Assembly (NCBI GenBank): GCA_964034945.1
Contig: OZ035960.1
Coordinates: forward strand, 24,973,487-25,037,486
DNA: 64,000 bases
DNA from: Chrysopilus asiliformis
Lineage: Eukaryota; Arthropoda; Insecta; Diptera; Rhagionidae
Reading direction: 5' to 3'
The notes beneath the pieces are model-generated. The model saw only the letters and a program-made list of their open reading frames with translations. It ran no database searches and had not been told where the DNA came from. The translations under genes were made by a program, and so were the position numbers. Of this stretch, positions 1 through 11,587 are shown piece by piece. Positions within the stretch are counted from its first letter, which is position 1; each line of letters starts with the position of its first letter.

Positions 1-1577
1 TTCTTGAAGTGTTTTGGAATGCAATTTTTTTTTCTGGAGAATTTTTGGGACATTTGGTTATTTGATGATTACGACGGGTTCATACTGTTACAATTAATGA
101 CTTCAGTGACCTGCAATGTCGTCTATGTGCACGAAAATTCTTTCGATGTCAATGGAAATTGGGTTTAGCGCGATTTTTCGCATAAAAATTTTTATTTACT
201 ACATATTCATGTGCGATTTCTCACTTCTTTTTAACTGAAAGAACTACTGACGCTGCGTAACTGGGTTAAGATCAAAAATAATTAGCTGACCCATTCAAAA
301 AGTGTTATATTTTGCACTTCCCACAGTTTTACTTCTTTTGGAAAGCAACGCGAAATTAAAATTTATTGCAAAATTTATTGTGGTTTTTAAAAGTATGGAA
401 AAAGTTTTTATAATTTCTAAATGTCTAAATATTTATCGTAGACTTGATCGCCTTTAAAAATCTTCCCAGAATCGTGCCACATCAATTCACTCCCATCTCC
501 ATTGCTGCAGACAACATGCTAACGCTACGAATATCATTTGTAGTTTTTATAAATAAGCTTTTGCGCCAAGCCGCAGTCCATAAAATACTTAAAGCAAATT
601 TTAAGTATTTCGGGCCTCCTCCTCCTTACAGTTTGACGTATTTTATGGAAAAATTCTTGATCATTTTCACCATCAAATTTCAATGCGAACGGATCCTAGT
701 TTTCTTAGACTTTAATTAATTTTGTTATGAATCATTTAAACACCATAGTTTTCAATCAATCGCAGCAAATATAGATAAGAATCTTTCTAGAGCTTCAATA
801 ATTAATTATTTTGCTCTGATGGTGGAGTCTGTTGCATAAGTGAATCAATGAGGCAGCCAAGCCATCCTTTATCCACATTCGAGATATGCACTTAATGCGA
901 ATCGCCTATAATCTGATTGTCTGCGAGTATCTAAAATTAAATAATTGCATTGCATATTCATGATTAAAACTTTCGCTATAATTAAATGTTGATAGTGGAT
1001 TTGATACCGAGTTTATTTGACTCATACTCATAGATCATCGATTAAAATTGATTTAATTTCTGTTTCTAATGAACAATAGGCGTAGGTAATAAGATCTTTG
1101 CACTGATAATGCAACTTGTATACTACTGCAATCTATGATTACGTGCAATGCTTCCTTGTCTACTCATACTGTCCGAAAAAATTGCGCAATTATCTAATAT
1201 GATATTAACCATAAAACAATTGCTAATTCCGGTTATTATGACTTTTTGCACTGCAGCTGCGTTTTACGTGTAGAAAGCGTTCTTCAAGTTTCGTGCACGT
1301 GAGGCTGTTTTTCCATCATAAAAATTAAGACACGTTTTTTTTTACACTACCGTTCTTTAAATTACCGGTTCTGTTAAAAATCGTAAGTTATCGTAAGAGT
1401 TTCGGGGAGAAGGTTTGGTGGTTTTAAACCATAGAATTACAAAACTGACGACATTTAAAATGCAAACCAAACTGGACTTTAAGCCAGTCAAAATCAGTAT
1501 AAAATCCTCATATAACGCGGTAGTTAGGTCTTTGAAAAAGTCTGCATTATGCAACAATAAGGCCAAGAGAGAGACTA
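1..1577. other. AT-rich sequence without recognisable gene
   Basis: No homology-like protein frame, splice-bounded exon or repeat was recognised here. A 91-codon plus-strand frame at 444-719 and a 111-codon minus-strand frame at 1357-1692 are present, but both have AT-driven composition without motifs, and the second overlaps the MITE that starts at 1578. I do not call either a gene. Confidence 0.6.
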
Positions 1578-1755
1578 ATGCTGCGTTTACACGAATGACA
1601 AATTTGTCATGTTTGTTGTCATAAATTGTCATCTTCGTGTAAATAGTATCATTTTTGTCATTATTTCTGTCAGAAAAATGACAATCTCTCATAAAAAAAT
1701 GAACTTGTCCATTCTTTTATGACAGATTGTCATTATCTGTCATTTGTGTGTCACC
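1578..1755 (+). repeat. MITE, single copy of the family that forms the palindrome at 5898-6282
   Basis: The block opens with TGCTGCGTTTACACGAATGA and runs through the same ordered words as each arm of the palindrome at 5898-6282: a short palindrome around gacaaatttgtc, a 'ttctgtcagaaaa' segment and the hairpin formed by 'aaaaaaatg' and 'cattcttttat' around 'aacttgtc'. The right end is less clear because the sequence diverges after about 1735. A TAA triplet precedes it. It is non-coding and non-autonomous; the superfamily is not certain, although 3-bp TTA/TAA duplications would suit Harbinger-type MITEs. Confidence 0.6.
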
Positions 1756-2341
1756 CACTAAGGTAATTTAATTTGAAATAAGCTTGTGGCTCACTTTATT
1801 TTCGAGGCACTAGCTCACTCAGCGGCCTGGATGAAAACTCAGTGTGTCGAGTAGTCATCCATGAGACCGAGCAAGTGGTGTGAGTGTACGGAGTGTTGAG
1901 GGGGTGAGTGGCCTTTTAATTATCATACCCCTCAATTCTCAATAAAAGTTAACAGTCTATTAACTTGTTAACTGGCTTTAACAGAAATTTAATAGAATTG
2001 GTATTCTAGCAAACAAGTTAAAAGACGTCAAACGATCATCTGTCTGTTAACTTTTTTGGAGACTTTTCTTAAGGGAATTTGGTATTCTGGCAACCAAGTT
2101 AATAGGCAATTCTAACCTTAAAAGTCTATTAAGTTAAAAGGTCCTCCGGAACAGCTTTTACAATCTGTTAAGTGGAGATTGGTTTTGAAAATTGTGTGTT
2201 TATTATTACAAAAAAATGGAAAACTTATAAATTTTTGATTTTTTGATACAAGTTTTCAAGTATTTGGAAAATAAAAGAACAAGGTTGATATTTCTAATAA
2301 ATAGAAGATTGAAGAATTTTGTCTTTCTTTTATTTGTTTAG

Positions 2342-3783
2342 TATTTCTCCGGTTTTACGAAGACTTCGGGACTCGACAAATCCTTTTGACATACCAGAGA
2401 ACTTATTCAAGCGGAATTTTAGAATGACACAATTTGTAGCCATAAAATTAATTGAGCTGTTAGAACCGTACGATGAGAATTTATCATCAACAATTCCATT
2501 TTCGTTAAAAGTTTTGACAACACTCAACTTCTTTGCAACTGGCTCTTATCAAAATTCAGTGGGACAGAACAATGAAATCAATTTAAGCCAATCCTCAGTT
2601 TCTCGCACCGTATCTGAAATTTCAAAAATAATAAACACACATCTTGGTCAAAAATTTATTAAATTTCCTGAAGGAAGGTCAAATATTGACATGGTTACAC
2701 ATACTTTCCAAGAGAAATTTGGTATTGACAATACAATCGGTTGTATAGATTGTGTTCATATTGCAATAATCTGTCCACCTGTTACCGATTTGCAGAGACC
2801 ACCAAGGCTTTATAGGAATCGAAAAAGATATTACAGCATTAACGTGGAAGCGGTAAGTGAAACAACAACGATGACGGAATGAGTTCGTTTCGAATAAATA
2901 CAATTCAAAATTTATTGGTTTGGGACGAATTCCTCCAACGTTCTTTATATTAGTAAAATGTTTTAGTTTCGGGAAAACACGTAAAAAATAATATTTCTCA
3001 AGGAACATTAGAATTACGTAAAAACCGTTAAAATAAAAACTACGGGAAATTTTATTTTCTTTAAACTTAGTTATACGCATGTATTCCTAAAAAAAATTAA
3101 ATACATTTTATTGAAAATTTCTCGAAACGTGGGTGATATTCCTTATTTTGTTTTTAAAACCTTGTTAATTTTGTCCAAAACTTCTAGATATGTGATGCCA
3201 ATTTAAAATTTTTGTGGGTCAATCCCAAATTCCCTGGTTCTTGTCATGACAGTGGAATATGGACTTCATCCCCAATTAGGCGGCACTTGAGAGAGAATTA
3301 TAGCGGAAACTGGTTATTAGGGGACTCGGGTTATCCGTTAGAGCCATGGCTACTTACTCCTTACAGTTCCCCTTCCGAAGAATATGAGGAAACCTTCAAC
3401 AAATTACACATCCTCACACGAAATACAGTTGAAAGAGCGTTTGGCACAATAAAATCAATTTTTAGGTGCCTACTAAAACATCGCACTTTGCATTACCGAC
3501 CTACCAAAGCCAGTGTAATTATTAATGCTTGTTTCATATTATATAATTTTTTGAAGCACGAAAATCAAATTTTTGAGGAATTTGATATCGAAGAGGAACT
3601 GGATTTTGATGAAAGTACTTATAATACTAATGGTAAGTATTAAACGCAATGTCAGACGGAAATAGCACCTTATATAATTTGGATTGCCTTGAATCTAATC
3701 CTATATTTATATTTTCAGATCAACCGAATTCTCTTTTCATAGAAGCAAGTCGTATTCGAGACGATTACGCAAGGCGGCTATAG
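2342..3783 (+). CDS. Harbinger transposase (HARBI1-like DDE nuclease), three exons
   Basis: The gene reads as exons 2342-2852, 3188-3632 and 3719-3783, with introns that begin GTAAGT and end AG and whose phases match. It ends at TAG 3781-3783. The inferred product is about 339 residues, close to the usual 350 for the family. The catalytic triad is visible: D in GCIDCVHI (codon 2748-2750), D in LLGDSGYP (3323-3325) and E in TVERAFG (3431-3433), with 35 residues between the last two. The usual GTH after the first D is CVH here. A T-rich acceptor ends at 2341, so a short first exon carrying the ATG should lie upstream, but I could not place it. It would cut and paste the element together with the Myb-like partner. 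Harbinger assignment is firm; the N-terminus is not. Confidence 0.87.
2925..3130 (+). repeat. Family D repeat fragment inside the Harbinger transposase intron
   Basis: This segment of the first annotated intron (2853-3187) contains 'gtttcgggaaaac', 'cgtaaaaaccgttaaa' and 'gggaaattttattttcttta' in the same order as the family D copy at 29870-29970. It accounts for most of the 335-bp intron. Without it the intron would be near 130 bp. Confidence 0.5.
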
Positions 3784-3986
3784 CAATTATGGCGAAATAA
3801 AAAATTGAATTATTAAAACCTAGTGTCTTACTCAATAAAAGTCAAAAACATTTTAAAAATTCAGTCTTTATTTAATTTCAAACATTTCATGTTTATACCT
3901 TCAATGGTTTTTGAACAACAATAGTTAAATATAGGACATAAAATCTTGATTACAGAGAATTAAAACAAAAAAAATCAATTTTGCCG

Positions 3987-5185
3987 TTATGGCTTATATT
4001 TTTCCGCAAACATTGCGGATCCGATTTTATCTACGGATGCCGCTAACGATGTAAATGCACGTTGTATATTTTCATCCTTTTTTTCCTGTGCTTCTAAATT
4101 TTTTTCTAATTTCTCACCCAATCTTTCCATTGTGGTTAATAATGCTGGAAAGAATATAAATACAATATGAATAAGACTTATCATCATACATAAATTTAAT
4201 ACAAACTTGTTTTTTTATTTTGTGGAACTGTGCTTCGTTCTGGGTTAGTCACAGTCACTTCTGTTGGTTGATTTAGTTGCATTGGTTCATCGAGAGATGC
4301 ATTTGGCAAACCTAGTGGGGCTATTTCATCATCCCCGTAAATCGCAATCTTGCCGAACACATTTATCGCCCGATTTTCGAAATCGCTTAATGTTGACTTG
4401 GACGGTCCACCTCCAGTTCCATCAGCATAAGCAAGTTGAGCTCTCTTTTTACTTTTTAACTGGTATTCCCAGTTCTTTAAATTCTGAAATTTAACAAAAA
4501 AAAACTATTACTGGTTCATGAATGGGACGTGTGAAGGAAATAAGACAAATTATTTTACTATCTAGAACACTTAAAAGGGTCACGACCACATATAAAAATA
4601 GGTGAAACGTATTTCCTCATTTGGGTAGCTTTATTATTGCAAACAACAAGTGTGCAAAGTTTCATTCAAATCCGTCGAGCGGTCTTTGAGAAAAATGTAC
4701 CAACATTCACTTATTTTTATATGGAAACAGCCTATAGTTACTATCGTGGTCCCCTTTAGTACGAAATATAAAATTGAAACACTTCAGTATGTTGCTACTA
4801 AAAGGAAACGTAACCGTGTATATCAAAAATTGATAAAACAAATCAAATCGCCCAACTGCGAACCCGGAGAAACCGCACCGGACAGGGGCCAACTGTATCA
4901 AAAAAAAGTGAGGCTATCCATTTACTGACCTCTTTCCACTGGTTGACGCTCCTTTCTGGCCCTTTACCATTCAACATTTTTACTAGTTCTCCCCAGGAGC
5001 TTGCGTGCTCCCGGTCCAAGGGGTCAAGCGGCGCCTTATTGCATTCCAAGAAGGAAATGTATGCCTCGTGTTGCTTGGAGGTTGTTCGAGGAAGACGTCT
5101 CTTTTTTGGTGGTGGCTCTTGAAATTAAAGAAAAGATTAGTCAAATAAAAAAGGTTTGCTAGAATGTTAAATACCAACCTTCCAT
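3987..5185 (-). CDS. Harbinger Myb/SANT-like DNA-binding protein, four exons
   Basis: On the minus strand, exons 5185-5179, 5117-4930, 4483-4207 and 4144-3987 join in phase to an open frame of 630 nt (209 residues). All three introns have GT and AG ends; the donor after 4207 (GTTTGT) is weak. The product begins MEEPPPKKRRLPRTT, a likely nuclear-localisation stretch, followed by a trihelix-like domain: HEAYISFLE, SSWGELVKMLNGKGPER, and VNQWKE joined across the intron to NLKNWEYQLK. A conserved TGGGPSKSTLSDFE segment follows, and the C-terminus (MERLGEKLEKNLEAQEKKDE) is charged and probably coiled coil. In this superfamily the protein binds element ends and brings the transposase into the nucleus. 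It converges tail to tail with the transposase gene, with 203 bp between the stops. Confidence 0.85.
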
Positions 5186-5436
5186 TTTCTCGTCAAAATG
5201 AACCAGACTTCACTTTTTTATTTGAAATTTGTGTGGGAAAAACAACAAACATTCACTTTTTTATGTTTGACGTTTGCGGCATTGCCAGACATCTCAAAAA
5301 TTTCGTGTGGAGAATCTATTAACTTGTTTAAAATTAAATTCTCCACAAACCTTTTATCGGGAATACCAATTTCTATTAAAATTACAAAGTTTAAAGTTAA
5401 CAGATCTTTTAGAGTCTGTTATGTAGAATTAAGGGG

Positions 5437-5897
5437 ATAGTTAGCATAGTTTTATTATAAAGAGTATTTGAGATGGTGCGAATGAGAATCGAATGTGGGT
5501 TGCTAGATTTATGGTGATTTGCGTCCTTTCCGTCCGTCGGGAAAGGAGCGCGGGGACGTAGAGCAAACGTGTGTCGTTGTGCAAGTGTGTGTCACTGCGT
5601 TCTACGTGTGTCGTAGAACAGCACAATCGTCTCTGACGTCTAGCTTAGGTTCTTTCTATGTGTTAGAGCGGGATAGGTGTGTGCCCTCATTAAGTCGCGT
5701 AGACTTACGTTTTGTTTCTTTGCAGGAGTGAACTGGACCGGCGTGCGACGGAATGGCATTGAACTCTGCTGTGTGATGGAAAAGGACAATATTATTATAT
5801 GTACCTAAATAAGCATTTAGAATAAAGAGATTCGTTCCATTCCGATGTTGAGTTTATTGTTTAATAGAAGCCTTCTGACATGTGTAAACCAAGCATT
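5437..5897 (+). other. GC-richer unclassified flank, possible transcript end or LTR-like remnant
   Basis: This stretch and its partner on the other side of the Harbinger element (about 1760-1927) are much richer in G and C than their surroundings and were continuous before the insertion. It has a T-rich acceptor-like site (tttctttgcag at about 5717-5727) and AATAAA near 5820. No protein frame is convincing. A solo LTR interrupted by Harbinger or the 3' end of a non-coding transcript are both possible; no matching 5' end was found. Confidence 0.3.
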
Positions 5898-6282
5898 ATG
5901 CTACATTTACACGAATGACAAATTTGTCATTTTTTTCTTGTCATTATGTTAATTCCCGTGTAAATGGCATAATTTTTGTAATTTTTTCTGTCAGAAAATG
6001 TCAATCTCTGATAAAAGAATGAACTTGTCCATTCTTTTATGCCAGATTGTCATTCGTATTAACGCAATATTAGTTATGACAAAAGTTGAATACTAAAGTT
6101 GTCATAACTAATATTGCGTTTGCACGAATGACAATCTGGCATAAAAGAATGGACAAAATCATTCTTTTATGAGAGATTGACATTTTCTGACAGAAAAAAT
6201 TACAAAAATTATGCCATTTACACGGGAATTAACATAATGACAAGAAAAAAATGACAAATTTGTCATTCGTGTAAATGTAGCA
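5898..6282. repeat. Long near-perfect palindrome of two head-to-head MITE copies
   Basis: The left arm (from TGCTACATTTACACGAATGA at about 5899) is mirrored by the right arm, which ends at 6282 in the complementary word. Arms of about 185 bp meet at a small loop (aagttgaatactaaag) near 6090. Each arm is itself a MITE with its own ends and an internal hairpin around 'aacttgtc', so there is palindromy at two scales. TTA precedes the left end (5896-5898) and follows the right end (6283-6285), consistent with a 3-bp target duplication. The DNA could extrude a cruciform and its transcript would form a long hairpin RNA. Confidence 0.8.
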
Positions 6283-6415
6283 TTACTCTCAGGCGCCAAG
6301 AGGGCAAGACGGCGTTGACCAGGAAGCGAAAACAACTGGGATGGAAAACTGGATGTCACCAGCACACCAACAGGATCTCTAGCGAAAAGGAAAATATCCT
6401 TTTTAAAAGCTATTA

Positions 6416-6548
6416 TAGTAGACTCGCGATTTTATGAACGTTCTGTTATATGAACGGCTGTATTAAATGCATAGAATATATTTGAGATTAAATACTGTGT
6501 TATATGAACAGCTTGAAATTTCATGTTCATATAATCGCGAATGTATTG
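6416..6548. mobile_element. Pogo/Tigger-like MITE
   Basis: TA lies at both sides (6414-6415 and 6549-6550). The ends share TCGCGATT followed by ATGAAC in inverted orientation (left 'ctcgcgattttatgaac', right 'gttcatataatcgcgaatg'). The word 'tatatgaac' recurs internally. No coding capacity. Confidence 0.6.
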
Positions 6549-8330
6549 TATTTTTTACATGTTTTTTCCGAAAATTAATATTGCAGAGGAAAATTTTGTG
6601 TTGGTCATAACTGATATTTTGTTTATGCAAAGAATTTCGCGGTTAAAGTAACAAATAAACTTTTTTTATACAGAATATGTCACTTAATTGACATCAATAA
6701 ATTTTTCACCTTTAACACGTTCTTTGGAATAATACACTTTGAAGTTTATTATTCGATGTAGCCAGATTGATGTCAATTTGTCTATCTAATAAATAAATGA
6801 GTTTAATCTAAAGCTACCTATTAAAATTGTTAACATGCTGAAAAAATTGTGAACTGTAAGCGATTATCAATTTGAAAAATGTGTTTTTCTATACTTTTTC
6901 TCTCATTGATCAGCCCACACGCGATTGGTTTTAAAAGGTGTGAATCTTGACACATTAAAAACGATCCCTACTAACCCATATTACAAGATTCACGCTCACC
7001 TAATTTCCGTATTGTTAAAATATGTTCGGTTTCTGTGCCGGCGTGGAACCGGTTTATTGAAAAGTATTTTATTTCGTCATAAATAACGTAATATTAGCAA
7101 GTTCATTAGCACCAATCACTTCGACAGGTGACTTTTCATATTATCACAATAACGAAAGTAAATTAAAATCTCTTTCCTCGTTTTATTTTTCCTTGATTAT
7201 TTTTATATTTATTTAATAAAAATTTCGGTTACGCATTTCGCTAATAAGACAAGCCTTGTGTTACATATTACTTAAACTGTGGAGAAAGGCTTTTAAATCC
7301 CATTGAAAGCGAAATTCTTATTGGACCAATCCTCGACAATAATCGTAAACAAGGCCATTTGGGACTAAGAATTTTCTTTTCAACGCAAGACATTTTGTTC
7401 GATTATGAAGTCGGAAATTTATGAAAATTTTAAAATGACAATGAAAGGGGTCCGTTGGGTGCTATACTGAAAAAAATGGTTTGTGGTATTTTGTGGGATC
7501 TTAAGAAATCATTTCCTTTCGCTTGCATAATGATTTGGCGGTTACCATTAAACTTGTTACGGATAAAATATGGAAAAGACTTTGCCATTGCACTGGAATT
7601 GCAGGTGCTTTACTAATTTAAATGTGAAAAAATTGAATATTGAAATTGCCAAACAAGTGAGTGCTGTTACCTGAGCCCAAAATTTATAGTTTCCTTATTT
7701 TTTTACATAAGTATCGCACCGCTATAAGGAGAAAAGGGTATTGTAGTTTTTACCTTGCAACCGTAAATTTTTTTTGGTTAATTAAATTAATGATATTATT
7801 GACCTATTACTATCATTATCGAATTGTTTTACTGGCGGCAAAACATCCATGATTACTTAATCGTTTCAACTGTGACCAAACGATTTTAATCGGTTCATTA
7901 AAATGTTCAACTGTAATCCGTATCATTGTTTTGAGAGTAGGGGGTCAAATGACGGTTTGTCATTCTTTGATTTTTGATCATCGTGATTAATTTGATCAAT
8001 CAAATTGTTTGGGAAACATAATCGTGAACTGATGTCATAATAAAATGTCGTAAAACGCTAGAAATTAGCGACGGGATGGTTCATTATAAAGTTCGATTTT
8101 TGTGTGAACTCAAATCAACAAATTAATTTTCTTAATTTGTTAATCAATTTCATGGAATCATTTCAGTGTTTATTAAATTACAAAAGAGAAATATTGAATA
8201 GCAGGTTATAATTAATCGATAGCAAAACATAATTATACAAAAACCCTTTAAGTTTTACAAATTACACTCTACATTGAGCGATTAAACGATATAAGCAGGA
8301 GTAATTTAATAAAAGTTGTGTTTAATAAAC
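6549..8330. other. AT-rich sequence with one short repeat remnant
   Basis: At about 6560-6640 a minus-oriented scrap of family D is recognisable ('ccgaaaattaatattgcag', 'gtgttggtca'). Nothing else was identified. The 63-codon frame at 7661-7852 has no motif. Confidence 0.5.
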
Positions 8331-8332
8331 TA

Positions 8333-9244
8333 AAGGGTGTTTTTTTAGACGTGTGGTTTTCAATCTGGCACTACTTTTTTCGGAGTTGGTCTTTTTGACA
8401 GTTGTCACTTGATTTATGCTCAGTTTGGTTTGCCATTTCGTCAAACGACCATCAAGCGCGTCGCACGTTCGGTGAATGGGCCCAAAACGAGATGGCCACC
8501 GATCCCGATTTTCACAAGAAAATTTTGTTCAGCGATGAAGCTCACTTTTGGTTGAATGGGTACGTCAATAAGCAAAATTGTCGCATTTGGAGGGATGGTA
8601 ATCCACAAGCCATTCTTCAGACGCCGTTACATCCTCAAAAATTCACTGTTTGGTGTGCTCTATGGGCAGAGGGAATCATTAATCCATAGTTCTTCAAAAA
8701 TGAAGCCGGCCATAATGTTACAGTCAATGGGGAACGCTATAGAGCCATGATTAATGACTTTTTCGTGCCTGAATTGGAGGATGTTGATGAGGACGACCTT
8801 TGGTTCCAACAAGACGGCACTACATGCCATACAGCCAACGAAACAATCAATTTATTGAAGGAAACTTTTGGTGAGCGCATTATCTCGCGTCGTGGGCCTG
8901 TGGCGTGGCCTCCAAGATCGTGCGATTTAACACCGCTGGACTATTTTTTGTGGGGTTCTGTGAAGTCGCTTGTCTACGCAGATAAGCCCGAGACGATTGA
9001 CGCCTTGGAAGAGAATATTCGGCGCGTTTTTGCTGACATACCCAATTGCTGCAAAAAGTGGTGGAAAATTGGGCCTCTCGGCTGGAATTTATTCGAGCCA
9101 GCCGCGGCGGCCACTTGCCCGAAATCATTTTTAAAACATAATGGCAAACCCTTATCTTTATAATAAAGCTAAACTCTTGGCCATAACATTAAATTATATG
9201 CGTTTTATTTCTTCTTGAAAACCACACGTCAAAAAAAAACCCTT
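8333..9244 (+). mobile_element. DD41D (rosa-like) Tc1/mariner element, internally deleted
   Basis: Inverted ends AAGGGTGTTTTTTTAGACGT and its complement near 9221-9244 share the word ACGTGTGGTTTTCAA, with TA on both sides (8331-8332, 9245-9246). At 912 bp it is too short for a full element. The 5' TIR region is followed directly by the middle of the transposase, so the N-terminal DNA-binding half has been deleted. Recognisable as IS630-Tc1-mariner; the 41-residue spacing of the last two aspartates places it with the DD41D group. Confidence 0.85.
8441..9141 (+). pseudogene. DD41D transposase remnant
   Basis: The catalytic core is readable: first D in ILFSDEAHFWLNGYVNKQN, second in WFQQDGTTCHTA, third in DLTPLDYFLWG, with 41 residues between the second and third. 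The reading is broken by a premature TAG at 8687-8689 (after GIINP) and by a frameshift near 9045-9057, after which the genuine C-terminus KVVENWASRLEF, then GGHLPEIIFKT, continues in another frame to TAA 9139-9141. The helix-turn-helix region is missing. It cannot encode an active enzyme. Confidence 0.85.
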
Positions 9245-9424
9245 TACAATATTTGGGAAGGTGGCAAATTATTTTTTGGAAAAAAATCCTCTGTTATGTG
9301 ACAATATTTTGCCATCTTTTTAGGGTGATTTGACATCGCTGATTCCGAATCTACAAGTGGTTTGGCCAGATTTTGAGAAAAGCACAAAAAGATTTTTTTT
9401 TTCAAAATATTCGTTTTTTTCCTT

Positions 9425-9720
9425 TTAAGCACTTTTTACTTTCCTCTACTATAGAGAGAAAGTACTGTATTCATGACGGAGACCGACTCGATAACGGAGG
9501 CAGATAGAAACTTTTTGATTAGGCAAAATTATGAGGATGTCCGTACACATGTCTGGTTGTTTGTCAGTCTGTCGCCTGCCCGTTTTACGTATCTTAAATA
9601 ACTCGAGAGCGCATTGAGATAGCGACTTAAAATTGTTTGTAAATGAGTTTTGTAAAAATCGTATTGATAGAAGAAAAGTCAGATATTATGTCCGCTGCTC
9701 TTCCCAAATAAGGGGGCAGA
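9425..9720 (-). repeat. GTCY repeat family D, minus orientation
   Basis: It contains 'ttacgtatcttaaataact' and 'cgagagcgcattgagatagc', the family D core, next to a short degenerate GTCY tract ('tgtcagtctgtcgcctgccc'). The left end carries 'ctatagagagaaag' and 'catgacggagaccg', matching in reverse the end of the copy at 23165-23568. Confidence 0.65.
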
Positions 9721-11587
9721 ATATGAGATCACATACAGATAGAAGAAAATCATACGAATGAACTAATGAACAAATGTCAATCAAAGTTTGTCATAATTCT
9801 AACGCTATTGTATTTCCATTTTTTCATGACTGATTCTATGCAGTTTTTTAAATTCATTTTATTTCAAATAGTGAAAGAAGGAAATCCCCAATCAAGCGCC
9901 ATTTAATTAAAATGACATTCATAATTCTTAATAATTTACGGGTTTTCCGTGACAAATCTGCCCTTAATACATAAACTTATGCCACTCAATGCATAAACAC
10001 TTTTTGATTATTTAATCAAGAGTATTTATATTTAAATTCATCTTCATTCAAATTGAATTAAGATTCACCACCTGCGACGAATAAACCTATAACCAACTAA
10101 AATAAGTTCAATGTCTCTGTCATGTCGCCAATTTTATTAGTATTTTGAAAAACTGTCACCCATTGGTGATCATAAATAACACGTCTAAGACTATTGATCG
10201 TGTCCATCTAACAATGATTGACAATGTCAGAAAAAAAAGGAAATCGCATTAGTTCGAATACGATTTAAATTTGATAAACTCTATTAGATTTAAAAAAATA
10301 ATTCATCAAAACAGTGAAATGATCTCATCACGAAATAGTGAATCGAAAAAAAAGCTCAAACATAATCAATCGTTTAATATCGGAATTTACCTAAAAATTA
10401 CTGCCCGTTACTAACTCAAAAATAAACCGAATGGGAATAATCATGTCGCATAGATCTGCATTTAATTACAACCAATCGATAACAAAAAAATAGCCGGATA
10501 AAATCTATATGCAAAAGGTAATTAAATTGGCAACCAAATAATGTGAACGTCATCCATTTGTGACTCTGAATGTTGCTATAAATCACCGTAATATACAAAA
10601 TGTTATCTGTCAGCTTTTTTGAACATGCCTTAACGGCTATGTCGAGATGAAAAACATCAACTGGGCAGTCTGAACTTTTATTTGGTGTCACCAAAAACAT
10701 AAAATTTACGTGACAAGCGAACGTCGTGTTTTTTCCCTTTATGTTTTTTTTTGTGCTTTTTATTAAGTTTTGTTTTTACTCTGAATCATACCTGAATTTA
10801 TCTTGTTTTGGTGTTTTTTTTTAAACTTTTTATGAATATGTGTGGATAATCAAAGGCCATATCTAGACGTATTTTTATTAGAGGCGAATTAAATGGATAT
10901 TTTAATGTCTTCCAAAATGAACTATTCGCCTAGACTTAATTAAGTTTTTATGAACATCGCTGAGCTTTTGAGTTTTTTTTACTTATTCCTTTTGAAAATG
11001 TTGTATCTATGCTGATTTAGATGTAATGATCACAAATCATATTGAATGGGGATCACTGGACCTTGGTTTAACAAAGCGAAGTTTTTTTTTCGTGTCGTCA
11101 TCATTTTAATGTTTTAAGAGACTATAAGGGCCTATTGTTGTTTAATTTTAATGATAATTTTACGACCTTATAATTGATTTTATGAAAATAATCGGAAATT
11201 TAAAAGATTTGATCATCACCTATGATGAATGAACAAAACGATTTAAAAGTGGTAAAAAAGAAATCTTTAATATAGTGTTGATTCGGAATTTAGTAATTTT
11301 GTGTCGAATGCAGAAAATTTAAGATTTTATAGATTGGCGACCCGCTGGCTAAAATTGCTCAATTTAGAAGTGTGAATTTTTATTATTGCTTCATCCGCTG
11401 CGTTTTTGGATGAAAAACGAAAAGTTTAAAATTTAATTACGTCCTAATTAAAATTAGGGGGAAAACTCCAAATGATTTTGTTTGTTTGCAATAGTTATTG
11501 TTTTGTTTTTTTATCAAATTGCAAAATAATTTTACATATAAAATACTAAGCGATTGAAAAATTGAAAAAAAAACCTTGCAGACAAAC
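9721..11587. other. AT-rich sequence without recognisable gene
   Basis: No gene or repeat recognised. The 94-codon minus-strand frame at 10416-10700 has no motif or splice context that I can support. Confidence 0.5.

Larger units (their letters stand above)
1928..5436. mobile_element. PIF/Harbinger DNA transposon, nearly complete
   Basis: The outer ends are imperfect inverted repeats: CCCCTCAATTCTC at the left and GAATTAAGGGG at the right. Further inward both ends share TAACAG and the word 'ttggtattc' after a run of 'ttaatagaa'. A 3-bp ATA lies just outside each end (1925-1927 and 5437-5439), the duplication length expected of Harbinger. The 3.5-kb body holds the standard two convergent genes, a DDE transposase (plus) and a Myb/SANT-like protein (minus). 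Both coding frames survive after removal of plausible introns, so the copy may be young or recently active. The exact outer boundary is inferred from end similarity and could shift by a few bases. Confidence 0.85.

Noticed and set aside
2330..3080. Minus-strand frames opposite the Harbinger transposase
   Set aside because: They are shadows of the transposase coding strand and intron.
1745..5880. Solo LTR split by the Harbinger element
   Set aside because: A polyadenylation-like AATAAA and GC-rich body are present, but no matching TG...CA ends or target duplication could be fixed.
10416..10700. 94-codon minus-strand frame
   Set aside because: No motif, no splice signals and AT-driven composition; length is not exceptional for 64 kb of AT-rich DNA.
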